From Xenorhabdus griffiniae (GTDB lineage Bacteria > Pseudomonadota > Gammaproteobacteria > Enterobacterales > Enterobacteriaceae): a stretch of DNA of 64,000 nucleotides. The stretch spans positions 2,822,001 to 2,886,000 of the forward strand of contig NZ_CP147737.1 in NCBI RefSeq assembly GCF_037265215.1, written 5' to 3'. A program made the translations under genes and the position numbers. This document shows, one piece after another, positions 1 through 9,032 of this stretch (its first letter is position 1; every line of letters starts with the position of its first letter). Below the pieces are notes generated by a model. That model ran no database searches. It had not been told where the DNA came from and worked only from the letters and a program-made list of their open reading frames with translations.

Positions 1-260
1 GTATAAGTGCCTGGCAAGCTACGCAATATGCTATCTACGGATTCTAATTTATTATCTTCCCCCACAGAGCTATAAGCCCCAGGTTTTTCCATGGCCTCAA
101 TCTGAGGAGAATTATGATTATCCTGAGAGCCTGAAACTTTCAGGCTACTGAATCGTATGACCTTCTCTTTTTTATCATCATTGCCATTTTCAGCATAAGC
201 GATACCCTGAAGCCCAATCAGCATTGCGCTGGCTCCCGCTATTTTTGCCACAGTTTTCAT
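1..260 (-). CDS. TonB-dependent outer-membrane receptor, N-terminal part (runs off the window)
   Basis: This is the start of a minus-strand gene whose remaining part lies left of the window; about 86 codons are visible. Residues 1-23 form a typical Sec signal peptide (MKTVAKIAGAS start, hydrophobic stretch, AYA cleavage site). The following segment ends in a TonB-receptor plug signature: a Lys-Pro-Gly-Ala-Tyr-Ser-Ser stretch, then DNKLESVDSILRSLPGTY, as in haem and siderophore receptors. It would be an energy-dependent importer in the outer membrane. A ChaN-like lipoprotein and a TonB-like transducer lie upstream on the same strand, which supports a haem or iron-chelate substrate, but the ligand cannot be told from this fragment. 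The upstream AT-rich stretch holds only a weak Fur-box resemblance on the minus strand. Confidence 0.8.
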   Translation of the reverse strand, partial: MKTVAKIAGASAMLIGLQGIAYAENGNDDKKEKVIRFSSLKVSGSQDNHNSPQIEAMEKPGAYSSVGEDNKLESVDSILRSLPGTY

Positions 261-377
261 TAATATATTATCCTAATATTGAAGAATATTTATTATCGCT
301 CACATTGCTTCACAAATTTGTGCAATAAAACACCCAAGACGCTGATAAAATAATCAGCATCCTGAGTAATAATTAGC

Positions 378-484
378 TATGCCAATCCAACTTCAAAATG
401 CGCGTTATATTTCCCCTCACAGAGAAGGGGAATATAAGGCATCACTTCGTTTTGCGGATTGCAACTTGAAATTTATCGATTATA
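378..484. repeat. Palindromic MITE-like repeat, copy 1
   Basis: The copy begins TATGCCAATCCAACTTCAA and ends CTTGAAATTTATCGATTATA, an imperfect terminal inverted repeat. Its central part is a degenerate version of the CCCC...GGGG hairpin seen in the other copies. It lies between ptrB and the TonB-dependent receptor gene and would form a large stem-loop in any read-through transcript. Confidence 0.6.
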
Positions 485-488
485 TTTT

Positions 489-2726
489 TTATTGATCTTT
501 TAATTCTGGAAAATAAGTTTTAGCGTCATCTAACATTAATAAGAAACTATAATCAAAGGCAATGTCATTCAGACGATTAAAACGTCCTGGTTTTCCACCA
601 TGCCCCGTATCCATATTAGTCTCTAACAATAACAGACTGTCGCCCTGTTTCATTTCCCTTAATTTCGCTACCCATTTTGCCGGCTCCCAATATTGCACTT
701 GGGAATCATGCAAACCTGTCGTCACTAATAAATGAGGATAGCGTTGATGTTGAATATTGTCATAAGGGCTATAGGATTTCATACGGAAGTAATCTTCTTT
801 ATTATTTGGATTACCCCACTCTTCATATTCACCCGTTGTTAATGGAATAGAGGGATCAAGCATGGTTGTCAAAACATCCACAAAAGGCACTTTTGCAATC
901 ACACCACGGTATAATTCTGGCGCCTGATTAATGACCGTCCCCATTAATAACCCCCCCGCGCTGCCACCTTCAGCATAAACGCGCTTGCTATTACCATATC
1001 CATCAGCAATCAAGGTCTTGGTCGCATCTATAAAATCGTGGAAACTGTTTAGCTTATTTTTGAGTTTCCCCTGCAAGTACCAATTTTTACCCAAATCACC
1101 ACCGCCGCGGACATGTACCAAGGCATAGACAAAGCCTCGATCCAGCAAGCTCAGCAAGGCAGAACTAAAATAAGGATCCATGCTGATACCGTAAGAACCA
1201 TAACCATAAATCAGGATCGGATTCTCACCTTTTTTAAACAAAGATTTGCGGTATACCAGAGAAACAGGAACTTCCACGCCATCACGAGCTTTCACCCAGA
1301 TGCGCTGGCTTTGATAGTTTTCTTTGTTGAATCCTTTTACTGTCTGTTGCTTCAACAATTCACGCTCACCCGTTTGCATATTCCATTGGAATACTGAACT
1401 TGGTGTTGTCATCGATGAATAGCTATAGCGTAAAACATGGGTATCAGGTTCTGGGTTATAACCCAATGATGCCATATAGGCCGGATCATCGAATTGAACC
1501 CGTTTTTCCTGTTGGGTTTTCCAGTCAATCTGGCGGATCGATGACAATCCTTTAGTGCGTTCCTGCACAACCAACCAATCGTTGAACAGGGCAAAATTTT
1601 CCAGATCGGTATTTTCCTGTGGGGCAATCACGGTTTCCCAAGGGGAATTAATGCTATCTGTCCGATACAAGCCAAACAATGGGTTTTCGTGATTAGATCG
1701 GATATAGAACTGCCCACGAAAATGGTCTAGATCATATTCACGTTCAGCTTGACGAGCAGAAAAAACCTGCGGCTCTGATTGTGGGTGATTAGCATCAATC
1801 AGTCGATATTCTGAACTCGTGTAACTGGTACTCGAAATCAAAATATAATCAAGTGAAGTGCTTTCCGCAATCGACAGATAGAAGCGCTCATCTTCCTCTT
1901 GATAGATCTTTTTATCTTGTTGGCTATCAGTGCCATATTGGTGACGGAATAACTGATAAGGCAGCAATGTTTGTGGATCTCTGCGCACATAAAACAGCGT
2001 CTCGCCATCATTTGCCCACACAATATTGCCAGAAGTATTTTCTATGACGTTATTCTGCCAATCGGTATCACTGAAATTTTTAAATGAAATTTTGTAGTTA
2101 CGGCGCCCTTGGGTATCTTCTGCCACCGCGATACGCTTATTATCCAATGAAACTGCAAAGCCACCAAGTTGATAAAACTTATGGCCTTTTGCCCGCTCAT
2201 TACCATCAACCATGACCTGCCAATCAGTTGAATTATCGACTGGCTTGCGCTGATAGATTGGAAAATCTTTTCCTGCCTCATAAACAGTACGATAAATATA
2301 CCCATTATAGGTATAAGGAACGGACTGATCCTCTTTGCTCATTCTATCAGCCATTTCTTTATAGAGGGTTTCGCGCAATTCCTGGCCTGATTTTAGTCTC
2401 TCTTCGGCATATTGATTCTCAGCCGTTAAGTACTCAATGACGTTTTTATCCTGACGGTTGTCATCACGTAGCCAATAATAGTTATCAACACGCACATCCC
2501 CATGGCGTTCCATTTTGTGCGGCTGTTTTGCGGCCATAGGCGGCATCATATTTTCCTCCATTGCAGTAGTAGCAAAACTATAGCTCAACAAACTACCACT
2601 GAATAACAAACCAAGCATGACTCTTTTACCGCGCACGCCTCTACTGCACATCGTATTACTGCAAACTCTCTTTTTCTTATTCGACCTTTTCGTATCTGGT
2701 GAAAACGCCGCCTTATGTTGTGACAT
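489..2726 (-). CDS. ptrB: Oligopeptidase B (protease II, S9A family) with an N-terminal export-like extension
   Basis: This serine oligopeptidase cleaves short peptides after Arg or Lys. The core is collinear with E. coli PtrB: the beta-propeller starts around residue 70 (HGDVRVDNYYWLRDD), and the hydrolase domain carries Ser589 in GGSAGG, Asp674 in TGLHDSQVQYW and His709 in DTGHGG, the expected triad. The protein has 745 residues against 686 in E. coli. The extra N-terminus has a Lys/Arg-rich stretch (13-35) and a hydrophobic run (36-52, VMLGLLFSGSLLSYSF) ending in ATTA, which looks like a signal peptide with a long n-region. An AGGG Shine-Dalgarno 8 nt before the start supports residue 1. 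The gene lies only 18 nt after the TonB-like gene, suggesting cotranscription in the iron/haem cluster. Periplasmic location is inference. Confidence 0.93.
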   Translation of the reverse strand: MSQHKAAFSPDTKRSNKKKRVCSNTMCSRGVRGKRVMLGLLFSGSLLSYSFATTAMEENMMPPMAAKQPHKMERHGDVRVDNYYWLRDDNRQDKNVIEYLTAENQYAEERLKSGQELRETLYKEMADRMSKEDQSVPYTYNGYIYRTVYEAGKDFPIYQRKPVDNSTDWQVMVDGNERAKGHKFYQLGGFAVSLDNKRIAVAEDTQGRRNYKISFKNFSDTDWQNNVIENTSGNIVWANDGETLFYVRRDPQTLLPYQLFRHQYGTDSQQDKKIYQEEDERFYLSIAESTSLDYILISSTSYTSSEYRLIDANHPQSEPQVFSARQAEREYDLDHFRGQFYIRSNHENPLFGLYRTDSINSPWETVIAPQENTDLENFALFNDWLVVQERTKGLSSIRQIDWKTQQEKRVQFDDPAYMASLGYNPEPDTHVLRYSYSSMTTPSSVFQWNMQTGERELLKQQTVKGFNKENYQSQRIWVKARDGVEVPVSLVYRKSLFKKGENPILIYGYGSYGISMDPYFSSALLSLLDRGFVYALVHVRGGGDLGKNWYLQGKLKNKLNSFHDFIDATKTLIADGYGNSKRVYAEGGSAGGLLMGTVINQAPELYRGVIAKVPFVDVLTTMLDPSIPLTTGEYEEWGNPNNKEDYFRMKSYSPYDNIQHQRYPHLLVTTGLHDSQVQYWEPAKWVAKLREMKQGDSLLLLETNMDTGHGGKPGRFNRLNDIAFDYSFLLMLDDAKTYFPELKDQ

Positions 2727-2744
2727 GCCATTAACCCTGTATTT

Positions 2745-3548
2745 TTATTGAGATAAATAAAAATCTATCGGCAGTTCAACCGTAACACTGCCATTAGTTA
2801 AAACGACTTCAGGTGGCTTAGGTAAAGGCTGTGCCCTTTCCAACACCATCCTTGCTTCCCTGTCCAGTGAGTTAGTTCCTGAACGTCGAGTGAGTTCACT
2901 GTTAATTACGACGCCCAATGGGTTAACCGTAAATTTCACCATCGGCCGCCCTGTTCGTCTTCTTCTCTGAGCATCTTCTGGATATTTTTTATAGCGGTTT
3001 AAGTGTCCGGCGACCTCTGCCTGCCAAACGGCTTTGGCATCGGCAATAGCATCAGAATTGCTTTCATAGGATGCAGCAGTACGTGCAGTCACATTATCGG
3101 CCGTCGCATTACTGGTTGTTGGCGCAGCACTACTTTGGGATTTTTCACTTTCTTGCTCTTTTGCTTTCACTCGCTTAACAGGCTGAGTTTTCTTCGGTGC
3201 ATCTTGTTCTTTCTTCTTTTTCTTCTGCTTATCCACCAACAACAGGGCATTTTCATTTACATCCAATTTTGGCATGTTAATTTCGTCAACTTTGCTCTCC
3301 TGCTGCTTACTGACAACAGAGAGCTGCTGCTCAATGCCAATGGGTTGTTTTTGAATTTTTTGTAGCGCTTCTGTCTGCGTTGACAGTTCCACCATCACCG
3401 CCGGCGGAGGAAGAAGCTCCTCAAGATCCACATCCTTTGGTTTGTAGACCAGCCATCCTACGAACAAGGCGTGAAGTGTGATCGCAGCGAGAAAGGATTT
3501 CGCCACATGACCAGAGTGAGCATTTTGATACGTGGTGTACGTCAACAT
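2745..3548 (-). CDS. TonB-like energy transducer
   Basis: This 267-residue protein has the TonB layout. A single N-terminal membrane segment (about residues 17-36, containing His26) follows a short cytoplasmic start, then comes a charged periplasmic spacer (Lys/Glu/Gln-rich, with a KKKKK run near residue 110), and the C-terminal TonB domain covers about 175-267. The domain shows the usual YPxxAxRRRxxGRxxVxFxV pattern (KYPEDAQRRRRTGRPMVKFT) and ends VTVELPIDFYLSQ. Such proteins pass proton-motive energy from ExbBD to outer-membrane receptors. The spacer is poor in proline for a housekeeping TonB, so this is probably a dedicated paralogue for the adjacent receptor; no exbB or exbD is in view. 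Its neighbours are the ChaN-like gene upstream and ptrB 18 nt downstream on the same strand. Confidence 0.85.
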   Translation of the reverse strand: MLTYTTYQNAHSGHVAKSFLAAITLHALFVGWLVYKPKDVDLEELLPPPAVMVELSTQTEALQKIQKQPIGIEQQLSVVSKQQESKVDEINMPKLDVNENALLLVDKQKKKKKEQDAPKKTQPVKRVKAKEQESEKSQSSAAPTTSNATADNVTARTAASYESNSDAIADAKAVWQAEVAGHLNRYKKYPEDAQRRRRTGRPMVKFTVNPLGVVINSELTRRSGTNSLDREARMVLERAQPLPKPPEVVLTNGSVTVELPIDFYLSQ

Positions 3549-3582
3549 CTCTTATAGCACATTATGTCAATAATAAATGGAG

Positions 3583-3601
3583 GTGAATAATAATCAATTC
3601 A
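3583..3601. promoter_or_regulatory. Possible weak Fur box upstream of the TonB-like gene
   Basis: The stretch GTGAATAATAATCAATTCA matches the 19-bp Fur consensus GATAATGATAATCATTATC at about 12 of 19 positions. It lies roughly 35 bp before the TonB-like start codon. The match is modest in an AT-rich gap and is listed mainly because a better site precedes the next gene upstream. Confidence 0.3.
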
Positions 3602-3660
3602 ATATATAAATGAAAACTATTTTTATTTGTTAATGAGTCACTTCCTTGTGATACTTACTC

Positions 3661-4578
3661 TTATTTGGTTATATTTTCACTTATTTTGGGAGCAAACCAG
3701 ACAAAATCAGCATATTCACTGTCTAAGGAAACCCCTTCTTCCGCGATGACAAAAACAGCTATTTTTTCATTTGGCGCTATTTTTTTGACATGCTGAGGCA
3801 CACCCATGGCTTTTACCGCATGATATCCTCCGGCAACCAGTAAGGCAGGTGATGGAGCCTTCATCAATTGTTCTGCCATCCGTTGATCCCGCATTTGCTG
3901 AATCTTGGTCATACCAGAAAGAAGTTGTGGCTCTATATTTCCGCCGTGGGAATTTTTAATTGTGGCCTCAATCAGCTTTTTAACTTCATCAGAAACCAAG
4001 GAATTTTTATCTTCTGCATTATGATTTTTATACGCTTGTTCAATTTCGCTGCGATCCAAATTTGCGGCCAACAGAGGATAAGGTGCTCTCATCAGTTCCA
4101 TAACTAAATCACCATACCATTTCCACGGCCAGCCTTGTTGCCAGGCCAATAAATTCTGAACCCGCTCTTCCCTGACGATCGGATTACCCTGCAACCAGCT
4201 TTTCACCTTATTCACTTTTTCTTGCTGGTTTGGGTTAATCATTTCCAGTAATACAGAACCCTGAGGACGCTTTTGCCCAAGTTGTTGAACTAACCATAAC
4301 TCGATTTGGTGATGGTAAGGATTGTCATGTTTTTCACCAACAATGACACGAGGGTAACTTGCCAATTGCTCCAGCAATTGATCTGGCGTGATTGCTTTGC
4401 CTGTTTTCATATCAAGCACTGCCCCCGCTTGCATCAACTCATCAGAGAGAGTTTGCTGCGTTGTCTGAGAGCTATTTTGCGCGTTGTTTAGAGTGGCAGT
4501 ACAACCAGCAAGAAAACAACCGCAAAGCAGGAGAGAAGCAGTTAAAAAAGTCGATTTTATACGGGTAGATGTTTGCAT
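3661..4578 (-). CDS. ChaN-family haem-binding lipoprotein
   Basis: The 305-residue product has a lipoprotein signal with lipobox LAGC (lipidated Cys26), so it should be anchored in the outer or inner membrane facing the periplasm. The mature part matches the ChaN / Haem_bd_uptake family: VIVGEKHDNPYHHQ near residue 80, WQQGWPWKWYGDLVMELMRA near 150, and a C-terminal LLVAGGYHAVKAMGVPQH segment. Campylobacter ChaN is known to bind haem and is linked to TonB-dependent iron uptake. A strong Fur-box match sits about 40 bp upstream, and the TonB-like gene follows 112 nt downstream. Haem handling is therefore well supported by context; the precise step is inferred. Confidence 0.85.
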   Translation of the reverse strand: MQTSTRIKSTFLTASLLLCGCFLAGCTATLNNAQNSSQTTQQTLSDELMQAGAVLDMKTGKAITPDQLLEQLASYPRVIVGEKHDNPYHHQIELWLVQQLGQKRPQGSVLLEMINPNQQEKVNKVKSWLQGNPIVREERVQNLLAWQQGWPWKWYGDLVMELMRAPYPLLAANLDRSEIEQAYKNHNAEDKNSLVSDEVKKLIEATIKNSHGGNIEPQLLSGMTKIQQMRDQRMAEQLMKAPSPALLVAGGYHAVKAMGVPQHVKKIAPNEKIAVFVIAEEGVSLDSEYADFVWFAPKISENITK

Positions 4579-4618
4579 AACTATTAGTCATTAAAAGAAA
4601 AATTGCCCGCATATTATA

Positions 4619-4637
4619 GATAATGAGAATTATTTAC
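4619..4637. promoter_or_regulatory. Fur box upstream of the ChaN-like gene
   Basis: GATAATGAGAATTATTTAC matches the classical Fur consensus GATAATGATAATCATTATC at 15 of 19 positions. It is 41 bp upstream of the ChaN-like start codon, between that gene and the maeB terminator, so iron repression of the chaN-tonB-like-ptrB group is likely. Confidence 0.65.
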
Positions 4638-4642
4638 AAATT

Positions 4643-4674
4643 AAAAACCCTGTCAGGCATAAGCCTGACAGGGT
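4643..4674 (-). terminator. Rho-independent terminator of maeB
   Basis: A perfect 12-bp stem (ACCCTGTCAGGC with GCCTGACAGGGT, loop of 4) is followed on the minus strand by a T run. It lies 48 nt after the maeB stop codon and separates maeB from the ChaN-like promoter. Confidence 0.85.
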
Positions 4675-4721
4675 AGTTCACCGATTTATCCCAAATTCAC
4701 GGTTAGAATAGGGAGTTATTT

Positions 4722-7004
4722 TTAGAGTGGATCTGTTTGTGCTTCAACCGCCGCCAACGCCACCATATTCACGATACGACGAACAGACGCAATCGGCGTC
4801 AGGATATGAACAGGCTTCGCAACTCCCATCAAAACAGGGCCAACGGTTACCCCCTCTGAACTGGTGACACGCAGCAAGTTATAACTGATACGCGCCGCTT
4901 CCATATTCGGCATAATTAACAGGTTTGCTGAGCCTTTCAACGGGCTGTCCGGCATGATATCGCGGCGGATACTTTCCACCAGCGCTGCATCACCGTGCAT
5001 TTCACCATCAATTTCAAGCGATGGTGCTATTTGCTGAACCAATGCCAGTGTCTTACGCATTTTTTGTGCAGAATCACAATCAGAAGAGCCAAAACTTGAG
5101 CGTGATAATAAAGCGACTTTAGGTTCAATACCAAAACGACGAACCGTGTCAGCCGCCATCAGAGTGATTTCTGCCAACTCTTCTGGGCTTGGATCTTCAT
5201 TAACATAAGTATCGGCAATGAACGTATTTCCCATCGGTAACATCAAGGCGTTCATAGCACCTGCGGTATGCACTCCCTGGCGGAAACCAAAGACATCTTT
5301 CACGACCTGATAATGCTCACTGTAGCTACCAACAGTGCCACAAATCAGGCCATCTGCTTCACCACGGTGTACCATGATTGCACCTATCAGGGTTGGATTA
5401 CCAATCACTGCCCGACGTGCTTGCTCTTGCGAAACACCACGGCGTTTCATCATATGATAATATTCTTTCCAATATTCTTTGAAACGTGGATCATTTTCAT
5501 TATTCACCACTTCAAAATCTTTACCCACTTCAATATGCAGCCCCTGCTTTTTAATCCGCATTTCAATAACGCCAGGTCGGCCAATCAGGACAGGGAATGC
5601 CAGACCAAGGGAGACAAGTTCTTGGGTTGCATGCAGTACGCGAACATCTTCCCCTTCTGCCAATACAATTCGTTTTTTCTCTTTTTTGGCTTGGGAAAAG
5701 ATTGGTTTCATAAATAAGTTGGTCTTATAGACAAACTCATTGAGTTTCTCAATATATGCCCCGAAATCGGTAATAGGTCGGGTTGCCACACCTGATTCCA
5801 TCGCCGCTTTCGCTACCGCTGGTGCAATTTTTACAATCAAGCGAGGATCAAATGGTTTTGGAATGATGTAATCAGGGCCAAAGAACAGGTCTTGATCGCC
5901 ATAAGCGGAAGCAACTTCCTGACTTTGTTCCGCCAGTGCAAGATCAGCAATGGCGTGCACACAGGCAAGTTTCATCTCTTCATTGATGGTGGTGGCCCCA
6001 ACATCCAATGCGCCACGGAAAATAAACGGGAAGCAAAGAACGTTATTCACCTGATTAGGGAAATCAGAACGGCCAGTACAAATAATTGCATCAGGGCGTA
6101 CTGCTTTTGCCAGTGGCGGCAAAATTTCTGGCTCTGGATTGGCTAATGCCATAATGAGCGGATCTTTTGCCATGGTTTTCACCATGTCTTGTGTCAATAC
6201 GCCTGGCCCGGAACACCCCAAGAAAATATCAGCATCAGGGATCACATCTGCCAATGTGCGGCTGCCATTATCCTCAATAGCATAATCCGCCTTGGTCTTC
6301 TCCATGTTCTCTTCGCGGCCACGATAAATAACCCCTTTTGAGTCACAGACGACAATATTTTCACGTTTCAAACCTAATGCTACCAGCAGGTTCATACAGG
6401 CAATTGAGGCGGCGCCAGCCCCCGATACCACCATGCGCACTTTGCCAATATCTTTATTAACTACCCGCAATCCATTCAGCACGGCGGCGGTACAGATAAT
6501 GGCTGTACCATGTTGATCATCGTGGAACACCGGAATTTTCATGCGCTCACGGAGTTTCTGCTCAATATAGAAACACTCCGGTGCTTTAATATCTTCGAGG
6601 TTGATTCCACCAAAAGTGGGTTCCAGCGCTGCGATGATATCAATCAATTTATCAGGATTGGATTCATCCACTTCGATGTCAAAAACATCAATACCAGAGA
6701 ATTTCTTAAATAAAACGCCCTTCCCTTCCATAACAGGTTTACCGGCTAATGCACCGATATTACCCAACCCTAAAACAGCGCTGCCGTTAGAGATAACCGC
6801 AACAAGATTGCCACGTGCAGTATATTTATAAGCCGCCAAAGGATCTTCTGCTATTTCAAGACAAGGTGCAGCAACACCCGGTGAGTATGCCAATGCCAAA
6901 TCACGTTGTGTTGCCAGTGGCTTGGTTGGTGTAACCGTAATTTTTCCCGGTTGTGGAAACTCATGAAAATCAAGAGCGCTTTGTTTTAATTTTTCATCCA
7001 TCAT
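4722..7004 (-). CDS. maeB: NADP-dependent malic enzyme with phosphotransacetylase-like C-terminus
   Basis: This cytoplasmic enzyme oxidatively decarboxylates malate to pyruvate, making NADPH. At 760 residues it equals E. coli MaeB (759). Residues about 1-430 are the malic enzyme part, with [13 protein letters not shown], the substrate region [19 protein letters not shown] and the nucleotide-binding [16 protein letters not shown]. Residues about 430-760 form the phosphate acetyl/butyryltransferase-like domain ([16 protein letters not shown], near the end [15 protein letters not shown]), known in MaeB to be regulatory rather than catalytic. Two Met codons open the frame, so the start may be one codon later. 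It is monocistronic, with its own terminator downstream. Confidence 0.97.
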   Translation of the reverse strand: MMDEKLKQSALDFHEFPQPGKITVTPTKPLATQRDLALAYSPGVAAPCLEIAEDPLAAYKYTARGNLVAVISNGSAVLGLGNIGALAGKPVMEGKGVLFKKFSGIDVFDIEVDESNPDKLIDIIAALEPTFGGINLEDIKAPECFYIEQKLRERMKIPVFHDDQHGTAIICTAAVLNGLRVVNKDIGKVRMVVSGAGAASIACMNLLVALGLKRENIVVCDSKGVIYRGREENMEKTKADYAIEDNGSRTLADVIPDADIFLGCSGPGVLTQDMVKTMAKDPLIMALANPEPEILPPLAKAVRPDAIICTGRSDFPNQVNNVLCFPFIFRGALDVGATTINEEMKLACVHAIADLALAEQSQEVASAYGDQDLFFGPDYIIPKPFDPRLIVKIAPAVAKAAMESGVATRPITDFGAYIEKLNEFVYKTNLFMKPIFSQAKKEKKRIVLAEGEDVRVLHATQELVSLGLAFPVLIGRPGVIEMRIKKQGLHIEVGKDFEVVNNENDPRFKEYWKEYYHMMKRRGVSQEQARRAVIGNPTLIGAIMVHRGEADGLICGTVGSYSEHYQVVKDVFGFRQGVHTAGAMNALMLPMGNTFIADTYVNEDPSPEELAEITLMAADTVRRFGIEPKVALLSRSSFGSSDCDSAQKMRKTLALVQQIAPSLEIDGEMHGDAALVESIRRDIMPDSPLKGSANLLIMPNMEAARISYNLLRVTSSEGVTVGPVLMGVAKPVHILTPIASVRRIVNMVALAAVEAQTDPL

Positions 7005-7642
7005 CAGATCCTTTACGCGTCATGTCTTAGTGAAAACCGTTCCAGTATAATAGTTACGGGAGGTTAAATCATGATGTCAGCAGCATTTTGTTCATAATCC
7101 TTAAAATCAAGGCGCAAAAAACAAACAAATAATGACTTTACGTTAATCAATATTATATATACCAATCTCACTTCAAGATGCGTGTGATTTTTCCTCACTT
7201 CGCGAGGGGAAACCAGGTTTCATAGCGTATTGTAAATTGCTACTTGAAATTTAATGCGTATAAATATTATCTTAATGATACCCATATAGAGGTATTTCAT
7301 CCCAAATTAACAACCTGATAAATTAATTAAAGATGAATTTTTAAATTAATATTTAAAATAAGTTTACAAAAACAAAACTTAATCTATAAAATATTCATCC
7401 AAATTTATTTGGAAAATTATTAGCAATTAAGGAAACACATTTTCTTATGAAAGTAAATTTCATCTGAGTGGTTAAACCTGTTTGCGCCATTTCTATTTTT
7501 ATATCAGGATATATTTCCAGAATCTCATTAATGATGATTCAATATACTCCATAAAAATCACACAGCAATTTAACATAAAGCAGAAATCTGTCTTTTATGT
7601 TTTATTAAACATAAATCTGCATTTCTATATGGGAGAAAGAAT
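7005..7642. other. Divergent intergenic region between maeB and the NarP-like gene
   Basis: About 640 bp without a supported gene. It holds the maeB promoter side, one palindromic repeat copy (7158-7262) and then a very AT-rich stretch that must carry the promoter of the response-regulator gene. No operator could be named with confidence. Confidence 0.6.
7158..7262. repeat. Palindromic MITE-like repeat, copy 2
   Basis: This 105-bp copy runs from TATACCAATCTCACTTCAAG to CTTGAAATTTAATGCGTATA, so its ends are imperfect inverted repeats of about 20 bp. The centre is the CCTCACTTCGCGAGG-type hairpin. Compared with the copy at 13875 it is in the reverse orientation. Confidence 0.75.
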
Positions 7643-8278
7643 ATGCATAATCATTCAGTCATGATAGTTGATGATCATCCTATCATTCGTCACGGCTTAA
7701 AAGGGTTGATTGAATTAGAACGAGAACTCATTGTGACTGCCGAAACTGGCAATGGCGAAGACGCAATTAATATCGCTTGCCAAATAAAGCCTGACATTAT
7801 TCTGATAGATTTGAAAATCAATGGTCTTTCAGGGATTGATACGATTAAATCTCTCCGCCGCAAAGGGCTTGATTCCTATATCCTGGTACTTTCCGATTCA
7901 GATCACAGAAGTGATATTTACGACGCCGTTGATGCCGGTGCGAATGGTTATTTATTAAAAGATATCGAGCTTACCTCTCTATTGAACAACATAAAAAAAG
8001 CTATTGATGGTCATGCTGTGTTCAGTGAAAAAGTCCATCAATATTTATCCACTCGCCATCTTTATGTTGATCCGTTATCAAAATTAACCAAACGTGAATT
8101 AGATGTTTTAAAAGAAATTGCAGAAGGGATGACAAATAAAGAAATTGCTGATTTCCTTTTTATTTCAGAGGAAACGGTGAAAGTTCACACCCGTAACTTA
8201 TTGAAAAAACTTAAATCACGTTCCCGTCTCGAAGCCACTATCATCTATCTAAAACACAGAAAAACAGAGTTCATTTAA
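7643..8278 (+). CDS. narP: NarL/FixJ-family response regulator, NarP-like
   Basis: This two-component transcription regulator has 211 residues. Residues 5-120 form the receiver domain with acidic residues Asp10/Asp11, the phospho-acceptor Asp56 (IILIDLKINGLSG) and the conserved Lys in GYLLKD. Residues about 145-205 form the LuxR-type helix-turn-helix (LTKRELDVLKEIAEGMTNKE, then EETVKVHTRNLLKKLK). The DHP start, the GANGYLLKD and VFSEKVHQYL segments and overall length resemble E. coli NarP, the nitrate/nitrite regulator. No sensor kinase is adjacent, as usual for narP. A GGGAG ribosome site precedes the ATG. It could be another member of the same subfamily. Confidence 0.8.
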   Translation: MHNHSVMIVDDHPIIRHGLKGLIELERELIVTAETGNGEDAINIACQIKPDIILIDLKINGLSGIDTIKSLRRKGLDSYILVLSDSDHRSDIYDAVDAGANGYLLKDIELTSLLNNIKKAIDGHAVFSEKVHQYLSTRHLYVDPLSKLTKRELDVLKEIAEGMTNKEIADFLFISEETVKVHTRNLLKKLKSRSRLEATIIYLKHRKTEFI

Positions 8279-8595
8279 CATTGGCTTGTTGCTTAACGCC
8301 CCAATACGAAACACAATTTCCCTCATTTTTACCGATGGGGAAATTGTGAGTTATCAAGAATTATAAATTAATTAGGAACAAATTAATTTTGTATATAATA
8401 AATAAGGATATTATCTATAAATTTATTGTTTGAAATAAAGGCAATCCGCTTTTGTCGATAATTTAAACACCCGTAACGTCAATGTCAGGAAAAAGCAGGC
8501 AGAAAGTATGCGCAAAAACGCGTTATCTGGATAAAATAGCCAATTTCCCGCATTATGTCGGATATGTTGAACAAGACAAAATCAAGGCTCTCATC
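8279..8595. other. Gap between the NarP-like gene and yffB
   Basis: About 320 bp. It contains a hairpin at 8312-8348, then AT-rich sequence and an in-frame open extension upstream of yffB starting at 8482. That extension has no ribosome-binding site and no counterpart in E. coli YffB, so I do not count it as coding. Confidence 0.55.
8312..8348 (+). terminator. Stem-loop after the NarP-like gene
   Basis: An 11-bp perfect inverted repeat (CACAATTTCCC and GGGAAATTGTG, spacer 15) lies 34 nt past the stop. No T run follows, so it is either a weak terminator or an mRNA 3'-end stabiliser. Confidence 0.4.
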
Positions 8596-9018
8596 ATGTC
8601 AAATACCCCTTTTCATTCAGATACCCTTTCTCACAAAATAGCCATTCTCTACGGTATCAAAAACTGCGATACCATAAAAAAAGCGCGTCGTTGGTTAGAC
8701 GATCAAAAAATACCTTATCAATTCCATGATTATCGGGTTGATGGTCTATCCCCTGAATTACTTCAATCATTTATTGAGCAAGTTGGCTGGGAATCACTCC
8801 TGAATACCCGTGGCACAACATGGCGCAAATTGCCCGATGAGCAAAAAGCCACGATTAACAATGCAGATGCTGCCAAGGCGCTCATGCTGGAGCACCCTTC
8901 AATCATAAAACGCCCTCTATTGGTTTCAGGCTCAGAAGATTCAAAAAGCGCAGGAACAGAAAAGTATTTACTCGGTTTCAAGGCAGAACAATATCAACAA
9001 TTTTTCTCGCATGACTAG
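8596..9018 (+). CDS. yffB: ArsC/Spx-family protein YffB
   Basis: This is a small thioredoxin-fold protein of the arsenate-reductase-like family, whose E. coli relative is of uncertain function. The match is strong: [20 protein letters not shown] at the N-terminus with the single family Cys, [20 protein letters not shown] and IIKRPLLV. An open frame extends to 8482, but the ATG at 8596 has an AAGG site 8 nt upstream and gives 140 residues, near the 118 of E. coli; the extra residues are a 13-residue N-terminus and a short Ser-rich insert near the end. It is followed 14 nt later by dapE, as in E. coli, and the two are probably cotranscribed. Confidence 0.85.
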   Translation: MSNTPFHSDTLSHKIAILYGIKNCDTIKKARRWLDDQKIPYQFHDYRVDGLSPELLQSFIEQVGWESLLNTRGTTWRKLPDEQKATINNADAAKALMLEHPSIIKRPLLVSGSEDSKSAGTEKYLLGFKAEQYQQFFSHD

Positions 9019-9032
9019 ATGAGGAGAACATC

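Noticed and set aside
241..320. Fur box before the TonB-dependent receptor
   Set aside because: Best alignment to the consensus is only about 11 of 19 in very AT-rich DNA, no better than chance.
7482..7664. 60-codon plus-strand frame overlapping the NarP-like start
   Set aside because: No ribosome site, AT-rich random composition, and it runs into the well-supported response-regulator gene in another frame.
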